From positions 124,001-188,000 of the forward strand of contig NZ_QXXQ01000007.1 of the NCBI RefSeq assembly GCF_003570715.1: a stretch of DNA of 64,000 bases. The letters are read 5' to 3'. The position numbers were made by a program, and so were the translations under genes. The notes beneath the pieces were generated by a model. It saw only the letters and a program-made list of their open reading frames with translations, was not told where the DNA came from and ran no database searches. Positions 34,902 through 43,355 of the stretch are shown one piece after another (within the stretch, counting starts at the first letter, position 1; each line of letters begins with the position of its first letter). Source of the DNA: Gemmobacter lutimaris. Lineage in GTDB: Bacteria; Pseudomonadota; Alphaproteobacteria; Rhodobacterales; Rhodobacteraceae.

Positions 34902-35942
34902 TTACATGAAGCAGTGCCAGTCGCCGTGACCGCCGTGATGATCATTGTCATCGTCATCGTCGTTGTTCTGCGCCTGATCTTCCTCGGGGTCTTTCTGCGT
35001 CATGCAGGATTCGTAGAATTTTGCCGGGTCAAGGTTGATGAACTTGCCTGCAAAGCCACTGCCGAGGGGTTTGAACCAGCCAAACGACTTGCTGCTGCCA
35101 CCACAATCGGCGGTGTCGCCCTTGCCGTGACCGTCGTCGTTGCCTTTGCCCCAACCCCAATCCTTGCCCCAGTCCTTGCCGGTGTCGCAGGCTTTGCCCC
35201 AGCCGCCGCTGTGGCCCCAGTCGTTGCCCTTTCCCCAGCCGCCGCTGTGGCCCCAGTCATTACCCTTACCCCAGCCGCCGTCATGACCCCAGCCGCCTTT
35301 GCCGCCGCCATGGTCGTCATCACGATCCCGGCTGCCCCAGCCGCCGCAATCCTTGTCGTCATCGTTGTCCTTGCCATGGCCGTCCTTGCCACCGCAATCC
35401 TTGCCATCGTCATGGTGATCGCGGTCGCAATCATCATGGTCGTCGTGATCGTGATCGTGATCGTGGTCACGGCCGCCACCGCAGCTTTCTTCGCCGCAAT
35501 CCGCGATCCCGTCTCCTGCGACCGCATTCATCTCGCCATCCGGGGTCGAGGCATTGGTGCCCCAGAAGCCCAGAACATCGACATTGTCGAGGTTGGTTTC
35601 GCCGGCAAGCGTCACATAGCCGGTCTCGCCCGCTTCCAGATAGGTCGGCTTGTCGGTGCCTTCCCATTCGAAACCCGGTGCCGACATCTTCTGTGCGTAG
35701 TCGAACTGCACGTCCTGACATTTGATGCCAGCGGCCTCCAGATCGATCGGCTCGTGATTGGGGTTGTTGACCGTAGCGCTGTCGCCAGCGAAGGTGTCAT
35801 CCCCCCAATACATCGTGTTGAAGTCGGCATGCCCTTCCAGCATCGTGACTTTGGCTTCAACCTCGCCCGACTGGCCGATGTAAAGCTCGGCCGTGAATTT
35901 CACGCCGTCGAGATTGTATTCGTAGGTCCTTGTATCCGCCAT
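34902..35942 (-). CDS. Asp/His/Gly/Trp-rich repeat protein of unknown function
   Basis: This 346-residue protein has two parts. Residues 1 to about 150 form an ordinary, acidic, probably beta-rich domain (EYNLDGVKFTAELYIGQSG; WGDDTFAGDSATV) with no signal peptide. The rest is extreme in composition: clusters of alternating Asp/His (RDHDHDHDHDDHDD), then Gly/Trp/Lys/Asp repeats built on GGWGKGNDWGHS. A C-terminal tail of ten or so acidic residues and HGGHGDWHCFM closes it. Such His/Asp density suggests binding of calcium, zinc, nickel or copper. ATG at 35942 is preferred over 35963. It is a single gene, convergent with hflX. I know no named family. Confidence 0.72.
   Translation of the reverse strand: MADTRTYEYNLDGVKFTAELYIGQSGEVEAKVTMLEGHADFNTMYWGDDTFAGDSATVNNPNHEPIDLEAAGIKCQDVQFDYAQKMSAPGFEWEGTDKPTYLEAGETGYVTLAGETNLDNVDVLGFWGTNASTPDGEMNAVAGDGIADCGEESCGGGRDHDHDHDHDDHDDCDRDHHDDGKDCGGKDGHGKDNDDDKDCGGWGSRDRDDDHGGGKGGWGHDGGWGKGNDWGHSGGWGKGNDWGHSGGWGKACDTGKDWGKDWGWGKGNDDGHGKGDTADCGGSSKSFGWFKPLGSGFAGKFINLDPAKFYESCMTQKDPEEDQAQNNDDDDDNDHHGGHGDWHCFM
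35197..35290. repeat. 36-bp tandem repeat inside the Asp/His/Gly/Trp-rich gene
   Basis: Three tandem units start at 35197, 35233 and 35269, each opening CCCCAGCCGCCG on the plus strand. They encode 12-residue repeats of the form GGWGKGNDWGHS. The first two are nearly identical and the third has diverged. This is consistent with recent duplication by slippage or unequal recombination. Confidence 0.85.
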
Positions 35943-36057
35943 GACTGTCCCCATCGCACGCACCGGAGACGATCCGGCGGCGTGACACTAGAATGCCCCC
36001 GGTCGCTTTGTGGCAAATTCAAGGCATTCACGCCATGTGGCGGGTGGAAAATGACCG

Positions 36058-36074
36058 TTTCCCAAATCGGGAAA
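36058..36074. promoter_or_regulatory. TTTCCC-GGGAAA palindrome upstream of the repeat-protein gene
   Basis: TTTCCC, a 5-nt spacer and GGGAAA form a perfect inverted repeat about 116 bp upstream of the repeat-protein start. It is flanked by an AT-rich tract (TATATTAATG) that could hold a minus-strand promoter. The rest of the 239-bp gap shows nothing else. The site could be an operator; no protein can be named. Confidence 0.35.
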
Positions 36075-36181
36075 GTTAAAGATTCTGTTTTATATTAATG
36101 TGTTAAATTCAGGATGATCCGTTCGTCACACGGATTTTGGCCACGGGACTGCCGCATTTCCGCCGCAGTTCCGGCTGTGTT

Positions 36182-38647
36182 CTATGGCATGACCGGCCTC
36201 AGGTGGCTGTCGCCCACCGAGGCCGCGCGGGCCAGTGCAGGGTCCAGTGACATCGGAATATATTCCCCGCGCCGCCAACGCTCGCCCAGATTGTCATAGT
36301 GACGGCTGAGCGGATGGCCCGACTGGCCGGTGGCGATGATGAACACCGAACTGTCGGGGTCGGCGAAATCATAGACCCCGCGATAGCCCGCGCCATGGAC
36401 GTTCAGCCAGGGATCGGGGCCGGTGCCCTTGGGACTGCCACGCATCAGCGTATTGTCGTCGCCACTGGTGCTTTGGCGGATGTTCACGAAGTAACGCAGG
36501 ATCGGAACGTTCCCCAGCACCGGATGGTCATGCGCCGCCTGATGCACGTCGCCCCAGCGCCAGCTTTCCAGATTGCGGCCGTATTTCTCGGACAGATCCA
36601 GCAGCGCCTGATCCAGCGCGATACGGGCCATGTCGGTGCAGGTTTCCACCTGCGCCGACTGGATCACATCGCACCATGCGCTTGCGCCGTCGATGTTACG
36701 GTAGACGCGCTCCAGAAATACCGGCTCGATCTTGGTGAACTCGTCCGCAAGCGGGCCGATTTCATCGCGGATCAGCCGGTCTTGCAGCGCCCGCATCCAT
36801 GCTTGATAGATCAGCGGTTCAGGCAGATGTTCATTCATCTCGCCATTCCACTTGGCCATCAATTCCAGCGCACGCTGGCGCAGCCGTTCGGGCGTGCCCT
36901 CGGGGGCTGCCTCGCCGGTGAACCACAGATCTGCCCCGATCAAGGGCAGGATGGCGCGAGCCGTCGGGCTGACAGTATCAAGCTGCGCCTCGATGAAGCT
37001 TTCGCGGGTATGCACCTCGCGCGTCTTCATCAGCGTCAGCCAGCGCTGCACGCGCTGCGTATCGCCCCAGTTATAGGACAGGTGCCGGGGGAAGGGCTGA
37101 TCCACCGTCTTGTTGTTGGTATTGCCCAGAATGCCGGTCGCGGGTTTCACGAAGCGCGGATTTTCCGCGTAGGGGAAGCTGCCGAGCCAACGGTTTTCGG
37201 CCAGCCAGCCGGGCGAGGGCATGCGGCCGCGCGTCTGGTTGCGTGCATCGCGTTGCGGCACTGCGCCGATGATCTGCATGGCGATGCCTTCGCGGTCGGC
37301 AAGCATCAGATTCTGCGCGGGCGCGACAAACAGGCGGCCCGCTTCCATTGCCTCGGCGGTGCTTTTGGCACCCATCAGATGAATCGCGGCAGTCATCGAG
37401 GTGTCCTGCGCGGTCAGCGCGGTCCAGCTCAGAGACATGACATGGCCGGGCGGGGTGATGGTGGCAAGGTCGTAATGCGAGCCGGGCAGCACCGGGCCAT
37501 TGTCTGTCCAGCGCAGCGTGATGGTGACCGGGGCCGCATCCTTGACCTGAATGATGGTGCGGCGGGTTTCGAACCTCTTCCAGCCGTCGGGCGTGCGGTA
37601 TTCTTCGGGGTTGTCGGGGTTCACTTCCTCGATATGCAGGTCCTGATCATCGACATAGGCCGTCGTCACCCCCCAGCCCAGCGCTTCGGACCGGCCCGCC
37701 ATCACGACCGGCACGCCGGGGATGGTGGCGCCGATGACCCCGCCCGCGCGCAATTCCAGCCGCGCCAGATACCACAGCGTCGGCGCGGTGAAGCCCAGAT
37801 GCGGGTCATTGGCCAGCAATGTGCCACCGGCAGCCGCCCGCGCCGGCGCCGCTGCCCAAGCGTTCGAGGCACCGGAAAAGCCCCGGCGCGGGAAGGGGGA
37901 CAGCGGATCCTCGGCATAGCGGCGCGGCGTCCCCTGCGGGAAGGGGCCGGGCACGATCTGCGCATAATCGGGCAGGGCGGCGATGGCCTGTCCCGGATCA
38001 TCGGGCAGGATGTCCCGCAGGCGGTTTTCGGGCAGGGCAAGCGACAGGCGGGCGCGGATCACCTCATCTTCCAGCTGGCCGGTCAGTTGCAGTGCCATCA
38101 GCTTCAGGATGACAAGGCTGTCCGCCGGTTGCCAGGCCGCAATTTCGTTCGAAAAGAAGAAGAATTCGGGTGCCCCGCGTCCGCGCGCGCCCCGGTTCAC
38201 CTCGGCGATCCAAGCATTCACGCCTGCCGCATAGGCGTCGAGCGCGGCGCGCGTCTGTTCATCCTGCACCGCCACCGCCTCGGTCGCGTAGCGGTAAAGG
38301 TCATAGCGCCGCATCAACTCGTCAATCTTCAGCGTGCGGTTGCCAAACACTTCCGACAGCCGGCCCTGTGCGGTGCGGCGCAGCATGGTCATCTGCCAGA
38401 GCCGGTCCTGCGCATGGGTGAAGCCCAGCGCAAAATAGACATCGCGGTCATCCGAGCCGAAGATATGCGGCACATTGTCATTGTTGCGCACGATCTCGAC
38501 CGGGGCATGCAGCCCCTGAAGCGTGAAATCCTCGCTGTAATCGGGCAGGGAGCGCGACAGGAAATAATAGCCCCCGGCCAGCGCCAGACTGGCCAGAACG
38601 ACCAGCCCCGTGAAAATGCGCAGCATCCAGCGGAAAACCATAAGCAT
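36182..38647 (-). CDS. Penicillin acylase-family Ntn hydrolase
   Basis: This 821-residue exported enzyme is a precursor of the penicillin G acylase/AHL acylase family. An N-terminal membrane segment (residues 9-30) leads into the alpha chain. Self-cleavage before the catalytic Ser is predicted at Gly-Ala|Ser-Asn (S261 in GFSGASNAWAAAP), giving the beta chain, which contains ANDPHLGF and the oxyanion Asn. Substrates in the family range from beta-lactams to acyl-homoserine lactones and other amides, and cannot be assigned here. It is divergent from the HIBADH-family gene across 79 bp. Confidence 0.93.
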   Translation of the reverse strand: MLMVFRWMLRIFTGLVVLASLALAGGYYFLSRSLPDYSEDFTLQGLHAPVEIVRNNDNVPHIFGSDDRDVYFALGFTHAQDRLWQMTMLRRTAQGRLSEVFGNRTLKIDELMRRYDLYRYATEAVAVQDEQTRAALDAYAAGVNAWIAEVNRGARGRGAPEFFFFSNEIAAWQPADSLVILKLMALQLTGQLEDEVIRARLSLALPENRLRDILPDDPGQAIAALPDYAQIVPGPFPQGTPRRYAEDPLSPFPRRGFSGASNAWAAAPARAAAGGTLLANDPHLGFTAPTLWYLARLELRAGGVIGATIPGVPVVMAGRSEALGWGVTTAYVDDQDLHIEEVNPDNPEEYRTPDGWKRFETRRTIIQVKDAAPVTITLRWTDNGPVLPGSHYDLATITPPGHVMSLSWTALTAQDTSMTAAIHLMGAKSTAEAMEAGRLFVAPAQNLMLADREGIAMQIIGAVPQRDARNQTRGRMPSPGWLAENRWLGSFPYAENPRFVKPATGILGNTNNKTVDQPFPRHLSYNWGDTQRVQRWLTLMKTREVHTRESFIEAQLDTVSPTARAILPLIGADLWFTGEAAPEGTPERLRQRALELMAKWNGEMNEHLPEPLIYQAWMRALQDRLIRDEIGPLADEFTKIEPVFLERVYRNIDGASAWCDVIQSAQVETCTDMARIALDQALLDLSEKYGRNLESWRWGDVHQAAHDHPVLGNVPILRYFVNIRQSTSGDDNTLMRGSPKGTGPDPWLNVHGAGYRGVYDFADPDSSVFIIATGQSGHPLSRHYDNLGERWRRGEYIPMSLDPALARAASVGDSHLRPVMP

Positions 38648-38726
38648 GGGGCGCGTCCTTGACCTTGAACCCGAGATGCGTTCCTAGTCGATCCTGCGTC
38701 CGGGGGCAATTGCAGGAGGGTTCACG

Positions 38727-39593
38727 ATGGCGAAGGTGGCATTTCTCGGCCTTGGGGTCATGGGCTATCCGATGGCGGGTCATCTGGTGGCGAAAGGCCA
38801 TGAGGTGACAGTTTACAACCGGACCGAGGCAAAGGCGAAGACCTGGGTTGCGGAATTTGGCGGCCGCTGGGGCGCCACGCCGCGCGCGGCGGCGCAGGGG
38901 GCGGAATTCGTGATGGCCTGTGTCGGCAATGACGACGACTTGCGTGCGGTTTGCCTTGGGGCGGATGGCGCCTTTGCCGGGATGGATCGCGGTGCGATCT
39001 TCGTCGATCACACCACGGTTTCGGCACAGGTGACGCGCGAGCTTTCGGCGGCAGCCACAGGGGAAGGCAAGGGATTTGTCGATGCGCCTGTGTCGGGCGG
39101 GCAGGCCGGGGCGCAGAACGGCGTGCTGTCGGTGATGTGCGGCGGCGCACAGGCCGAATATGACCGTGCCGAGCCGGTGATTGCCGCCTACGCCCGCATC
39201 TGCCGCCGTCTGGGCGACAGTGGCGCCGGGCAGATTGCCAAGATGATGAACCAGATCTGCATTGCGGGGCTGGTGCAGGGGCTGGCCGAGGCGCTGGCCT
39301 TCGGGCAGAAGGCCGGGCTGGATGGCGAGGCGGTGGTCGAGGTGATCAGTCAGGGCGCAGCCGGAAGCTGGCAGATGGCGAACCGCCACAAGACCATGCT
39401 GGCCGATCAGTTCGATTTCGGCTTCGCGGTGGACTGGATGCGCAAGGACCTGAAAATCTGTCTGGAAACCGCCGACCAGATCGGCGCCTCGCTGCCTGTC
39501 ACCGCACTGGTGGATCAATTCTACAAGGAAGTGCAGAACATGGGCGGCGGGCGTCATGATACGTCGAGCCTGATCCGCAGGCTGACCCGCTGA
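38727..39593 (+). CDS. NAD(P)-dependent 3-hydroxyisobutyrate dehydrogenase-family oxidoreductase
   Basis: This 288-residue beta-hydroxyacid dehydrogenase has the Rossmann motif FLGLGVMGYPMAGHL, the substrate-binding loop DAPVSGGQAGAQNG and the catalytic Lys in GQIAKMMNQ. The family includes 3-hydroxyisobutyrate dehydrogenase, tartronate semialdehyde reductase and imine reductases. The exact substrate is not readable and no valine-degradation genes are adjacent. The ribosome site GGAGG lies about 8 nt before the ATG at 38727. A small palindrome follows the stop. Confidence 0.92.
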   Translation: MAKVAFLGLGVMGYPMAGHLVAKGHEVTVYNRTEAKAKTWVAEFGGRWGATPRAAAQGAEFVMACVGNDDDLRAVCLGADGAFAGMDRGAIFVDHTTVSAQVTRELSAAATGEGKGFVDAPVSGGQAGAQNGVLSVMCGGAQAEYDRAEPVIAAYARICRRLGDSGAGQIAKMMNQICIAGLVQGLAEALAFGQKAGLDGEAVVEVISQGAAGSWQMANRHKTMLADQFDFGFAVDWMRKDLKICLETADQIGASLPVTALVDQFYKEVQNMGGGRHDTSSLIRRLTR

Positions 39594-39604
39594 ACCCCTG
39601 CGCG

Positions 39605-39620
39605 CCGATAAAATTATCGG
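39605..39620. terminator. CCGATAA-AA-TTATCGG palindrome after the HIBADH-family gene
   Basis: A 7-bp perfect inverted repeat starts 12 bp beyond the stop and 57 bp before the RTX gene ATG. It is AT-rich with no T-tract, so it could be a weak 3' structure or an operator for the RTX gene. Confidence 0.35.
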
Positions 39621-39676
39621 TGCGACTCGGTCGATTTGCGATAGGCTGATCCTGTTTATTTCAAGCAGGTTCAGCC

Positions 39677-40939
39677 ATGCCATTGATTGCCTATAATTCC
39701 AGCGTAAATTCCGCTCAGACCATTGCGCTCGGCCCTTCGTCCATCGTTGTGGTGGGAGCCTTGGGCTATGTCTACAACACCAATGGTGCGGATCTGTTCC
39801 GGGCCTCCGACACTGCCCGCTTCACCGTCGCGGGGACAATCGCCGCGAGTGGCACAGCCATTCTGTCAGGTGCTGCGGCAACTCCGGGCACCCTGGCGGT
39901 ACAGATTACGCAAAGCGGGATCATTGCAGCGAATACCCCGCTGATCAGCTATGGCGGCCAGCTTGATCTGGTCAACCACGGCGTGATTGACGGTGCCAAT
40001 CGTGCTGTTCAGTTACTGTCTGGTGGCGCAGAGATTGTAAACGCCGGCACCATTTCGGCAGCTGTCAATACGATTGAAAGTGCCGAAGCGCGGGATTGGG
40101 GGGTGACGATCACGAACAGCGGCGAAATCACGGTCACGACAGGCAGCTTTGCAGTTTATCTGAACGAGAATGCCGATGCTGACGATCAAGTCATCAATAG
40201 CGGGGCCATCCACGGCACTGTGAGACTGGGTGGCGGAAACGATTGGTATGATGGCCGGAGTGGCGGGCGCGTTCTGGGGCAGATCGACGGCGAGGCCGGG
40301 GATGACTCTTTCTTCCCGGGTGCCGCCGACGAGGTGTTTCTGGGAGGTGACGGCACGGACTCGCTCGTATTCCGGGGAACATCTGCTGTTGCGATTGCAC
40401 TTGATTACAGTTTTGAAGCCGATGGTGCCGCCGCGACCGATCTGTGGGCTGAAATCGAGAATGTCATCGGTTCTGGCCGGGCCGATCACATCCGGGGGGA
40501 TGCAGGAAAAAACTCGCTGGAGGGGTGGGCCGGGGCCGATACGATCGACGGCGCGCGTGGCGCCGATCGGATCACAGGTGGCGCTGGCAAGGACCGGCTG
40601 ACCGGCGGAGCGGGCAACGACACATTCGTATACAATACGCTCAATGATAATGGCGACCGGATCACTGATTTCGTCTCGGTCAGCCAGAACCAGAACGACA
40701 GGTTCCAGTTTTCGCTTTATGCCTTCGGCGCAGGGATGGAGGCGGGTGTGCTGGGTTCAAGCCATTTCAGGGCCCGCACCGACAACAAGGCGCAGGACCG
40801 GGATGACCACTTCATCTTTCGCACAAAAGATACAACGCTCTGGTTTGACGCAGATGGAAAGGGCGGGGATGGCCCCGTCCTTGTCGCGGATTTGCAGGCC
40901 GGGGCCACGGTGACGGCAAAGGACATCTTTCTCGTCTGA
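39677..40939 (+). CDS. RTX/hemolysin-type calcium-binding protein
   Basis: This 420-residue protein lacks an N-terminal signal peptide, as expected of type I secretion substrates. Residues 1-190 form a low-complexity, Thr/Ser/Asn-rich region with recurring short strands (VDLVNHGVI, IVNAGTISA, ITNSGEI) that suggests a beta-solenoid. RTX nonapeptides follow at about 275-325 (GAGKDRLTGGAGNDTF), then a typical DRITDF-type C-terminal domain ending KDIFLV. By eye the GC content is lower than in neighbouring genes. No type I exporter (HlyB/HlyD) is in the window. Role unknown; surface or extracellular structure is likely. Confidence 0.87.
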   Translation: MPLIAYNSSVNSAQTIALGPSSIVVVGALGYVYNTNGADLFRASDTARFTVAGTIAASGTAILSGAAATPGTLAVQITQSGIIAANTPLISYGGQLDLVNHGVIDGANRAVQLLSGGAEIVNAGTISAAVNTIESAEARDWGVTITNSGEITVTTGSFAVYLNENADADDQVINSGAIHGTVRLGGGNDWYDGRSGGRVLGQIDGEAGDDSFFPGAADEVFLGGDGTDSLVFRGTSAVAIALDYSFEADGAAATDLWAEIENVIGSGRADHIRGDAGKNSLEGWAGADTIDGARGADRITGGAGKDRLTGGAGNDTFVYNTLNDNGDRITDFVSVSQNQNDRFQFSLYAFGAGMEAGVLGSSHFRARTDNKAQDRDDHFIFRTKDTTLWFDADGKGGDGPVLVADLQAGATVTAKDIFLV

Positions 40940-40965
40940 GGCCGATGCGCCGGACCAGAACCCGT

Positions 40966-41514
40966 TCAGGGAATGATGCGGGTGTATTTGGTGCCCGACA
41001 GGGTGGCCCCGGCGATCAGGCCGGCCTGACCGAAGACCAGTGCGATGACCGGGTCGATTTCGGTCGTTTCCTTGCCGATGGAGGCGCCCTGTTCGGGGGT
41101 GGCATATTTCAGGTCGGCCCCGGCGGCCCAGCCCGGTGAGCGGCGGAAATCGCTGAGCGCATCCTGTGTCATGAAGAACAGGGCATGGGCATATTGCTGG
41201 GCGCCGATCTGAAGCCCGATGGAGGCCTTGGCGGCGGAATAGTAATCCACCGTCACGTCATTGATGCGCAGGGCACCGCGGCCGAAGGCGCCACCGATGC
41301 CGAAGCCCGCCTCGGTGACCAGCGGCATGTAAAGCACGCCGTAGGCCTTGGAGGCGAGGTCGCGCGTGCCGGGGTAGCGGCTGAACAGGTAGTTGCGCGT
41401 CTCATCCACGCGGGCGTCGATGGTTGCGCTGCCGCGCCCGCCCACGCCATTGCCGCAGGCACCCAACGCGAAAGCCGCGCCCGAGCACAGAAGGAAGCTG
41501 CGTCTGTCGATCAT
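40966..41514 (-). CDS. SYLF (Ysc84-type) domain lipoprotein, Tat-like signal
   Basis: This 182-residue protein starts DRRSFLLCSGAAFALGACG, which combines a twin-arginine-like start with a lipobox (LGAC). It is probably a Tat-exported lipoprotein. The mature part is a SYLF/Ysc84 lipid-binding domain (YGVLYMPLVTEAGFGIGG; ALSDFRRSPGWAAGAD). Family members bind phosphoinositides in eukaryotes; bacterial roles are unknown. The ATG at 41514 has GAGG 6 nt upstream, whereas the longer frame from 41676 overlaps hemB. It lies 127 bp downstream of hemB on the same strand. Confidence 0.88.
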   Translation of the reverse strand: MIDRRSFLLCSGAAFALGACGNGVGGRGSATIDARVDETRNYLFSRYPGTRDLASKAYGVLYMPLVTEAGFGIGGAFGRGALRINDVTVDYYSAAKASIGLQIGAQQYAHALFFMTQDALSDFRRSPGWAAGADLKYATPEQGASIGKETTEIDPVIALVFGQAGLIAGATLSGTKYTRIIP

Positions 41515-41641
41515 GCTCTGCCTCATATCCGTTTGTCGTATGGCCTCTGACGGGCCGTCTGCGCCAGATATAGCGGATCGCGCGGGCCATGTCACTTGCC
41601 CTTGGTCGTCTGCGCTATGACAAACGGCGAAAGACCGCCCG

Positions 41642-42640
41642 TCAGCCGCGCAGAAGCCGCGCGACGGCGGGGGCAAAGTAGGTCAGGATGCCATCGCAGC
41701 CCGCGCGTTTGAAACCCAGCAGGCTTTCGACCATGGCCTTTTCGCCGTCGATCCAGCCGTTCAGCGCGGCGCCCCGGATCATCGCGTATTCGCCGGACAC
41801 CTGATAGGCATAGGTCGGCACACCGAAGCTGTCCTTCACGCGACGGCAGATGTCGAGATAGGGCATGCCGGGCTTCACCATCACCATATCGGCGCCCTCG
41901 CGCAGGTCGCGTTCGATCAGGCGCAGGGCCTCGTCGCTGTTGCCGGGGTTCATCTGATAGGTTTTCTTGTCGCCCTTAAGCGCACCCGAGGCGCCAACAG
42001 CATCGCGGAACGGGCCGTAGAAGGCGCTGGCATATTTGGCCGAATAGCTGAGGATTGCCACATCCTTGTGGCCCGCGCGTTCCAGCGCCGTGCGGATCGC
42101 ACCGATCCGGCCATCCATCATGTCGGAAGGGCCAAGGATGTCGGCACCGCTGTCGGCCTGTGCCAGCGCCATGCGCACCAGCGCCTCGACCGTTTCGTCG
42201 TTCAGGATAATGCCGTCGCGCACCAGCCCGTCATGGCCGTTGGAATTATAGGGGTCGAGCGCGATGTCGGTCATCACCGCGATGTCCAGAACCGCCGCCT
42301 TGATCGCTCGGATACAGCGGTTCGTCAGGTTATCGGGGTTCCACGCCTCTTCGCAGGCCTCGGTCTTTACCGAAGGGTCGGTATAGGGAAACAGACAAAG
42401 CGCCGGAATGCCAAGGCCCGCCGCCTCTTCCGCCGCCTGCACGGCGAGGTCGATCGACAGCCGGTCCACACCGGGCATCGAGACGACGGGCTCGCGGATA
42501 TTCTCGCCATCGCGGATGAAGATCGGCCAGATCAGGTCATTGGCGGTCAGCACGTTTTCCTGCGTCAGCCGGCGCAGGCTTTCGGTGCGCCGCATCCGGC
42601 GAAAGCGGGTGGCGGGAAAGGCGGCCTGGCTGGGGTGCAT
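41642..42640 (-). CDS. hemB: Delta-aminolevulinic acid dehydratase (porphobilinogen synthase)
   Basis: HemB joins two 5-aminolevulinates into porphobilinogen in tetrapyrrole synthesis. The 332-residue enzyme has both active-site lysines (SAKYASAFYGP and VMVKPGMPYLD). At the position of the zinc-binding cysteine cluster of zinc enzymes it has DIALDPYNSNGHDG, with Asp instead of Cys. It should therefore be a magnesium/monovalent-cation-dependent, zinc-free type, as in Rhodobacter and Pseudomonas. The start at 42640 or 42646 (ATGACGATG) cannot be separated; GAGG lies 8 nt before the former. It is divergent from the DUF599 gene. Confidence 0.96.
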   Translation of the reverse strand: MHPSQAAFPATRFRRMRRTESLRRLTQENVLTANDLIWPIFIRDGENIREPVVSMPGVDRLSIDLAVQAAEEAAGLGIPALCLFPYTDPSVKTEACEEAWNPDNLTNRCIRAIKAAVLDIAVMTDIALDPYNSNGHDGLVRDGIILNDETVEALVRMALAQADSGADILGPSDMMDGRIGAIRTALERAGHKDVAILSYSAKYASAFYGPFRDAVGASGALKGDKKTYQMNPGNSDEALRLIERDLREGADMVMVKPGMPYLDICRRVKDSFGVPTYAYQVSGEYAMIRGAALNGWIDGEKAMVESLLGFKRAGCDGILTYFAPAVARLLRG

Positions 42641-42794
42641 CGTCATGTCCTCGCGGCAGATCTCGGACGGCGGGGCGACAGGGTCACCCTCAACCGGAAT
42701 TTTTTCTGCCTGCCATGGAAAAGCGCGCGCCGCAAGGATAGGAATGCCGCAGATTACGCCCGTCCTTGGGGGCAGATCCCGACCGGAGAGCCGC

Positions 42795-43319
42795 ATGCAA
42801 TGGTATGAGACCATATTCGAACTGATCGACATGCGATCCTTCTCGAACCTGTGGTTCTGGATCATGCTGGCGGTGCAATGGTCGATGACAAGCCATTGGG
42901 TATTGGGTGTGCCCTTCGATCTGGTCCTGCGCGCGCGCCGCACCGGCGGGCAGGCGCAGGAGGATCTGGAGGCGATTGCGCGGGTCAATGTGAACCGACT
43001 GCTTTACATTACCCATGTCTCGGGCCTGTGGATCGCCGGGTTCATTGCCTTCATCCTGACACTTCTGATTGTTCTGGGCTTTTTCTACGGCATCGAATTC
43101 GCGCAGGCGGCCTTCTGCCTGTTCTTCCCCATGGTGCTGGTTTCTGCCCTTGCGGTGCGCACCGCCCACAAGGTCGCGGATGGTGACCATCAGGGCGAGG
43201 CGTTGATGAAGCGGCTGGTGCATCTTCGGATGGGCACGCAGTTCATCGGGATGATCGCCATTCTGCTGACCTCGCTTTGGGGGATGTATCAGAACATGCA
43301 TATCGGGGTTCTGGGCTAG
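42795..43319 (+). CDS. DUF599 integral membrane protein
   Basis: The 174-residue protein has four probable membrane helices (about 15-33, 68-95, 96-116 and 145-165). It carries the conserved cytoplasmic pattern NRLLYITHVSGLW typical of DUF599. Relatives in Rhodobacteraceae are sometimes labelled 'component of SufBCD complex' without solid evidence. The start at 42795 has GGAG 6 nt upstream; the upstream open frame is antisense to hemB. It lies 36 bp before mfd and may be cotranscribed with it. The function is unknown. Confidence 0.82.
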   Translation: MQWYETIFELIDMRSFSNLWFWIMLAVQWSMTSHWVLGVPFDLVLRARRTGGQAQEDLEAIARVNVNRLLYITHVSGLWIAGFIAFILTLLIVLGFFYGIEFAQAAFCLFFPMVLVSALAVRTAHKVADGDHQGEALMKRLVHLRMGTQFIGMIAILLTSLWGMYQNMHIGVLG

Positions 43320-43355
43320 GCTTTACTTCGGCGCGGCAGGGGTTACATCGGGCGC

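Noticed and set aside
36014-36040. Sigma54-like GG-N10-GC element (TGGCAA...AGGCA)
   Set aside because: Poor -12 element and no plus-strand gene downstream.
34866-36098. 410-residue highly hydrophobic plus-strand frame resembling a membrane protein
   Set aside because: Antisense of Asp and His codons produces Val/Ile runs. The minus-strand frame has the start signal and sensible domain structure.
36299-38662. 787-residue plus-strand frame
   Set aside because: Antisense of the penicillin acylase-family gene, which has all catalytic motifs.
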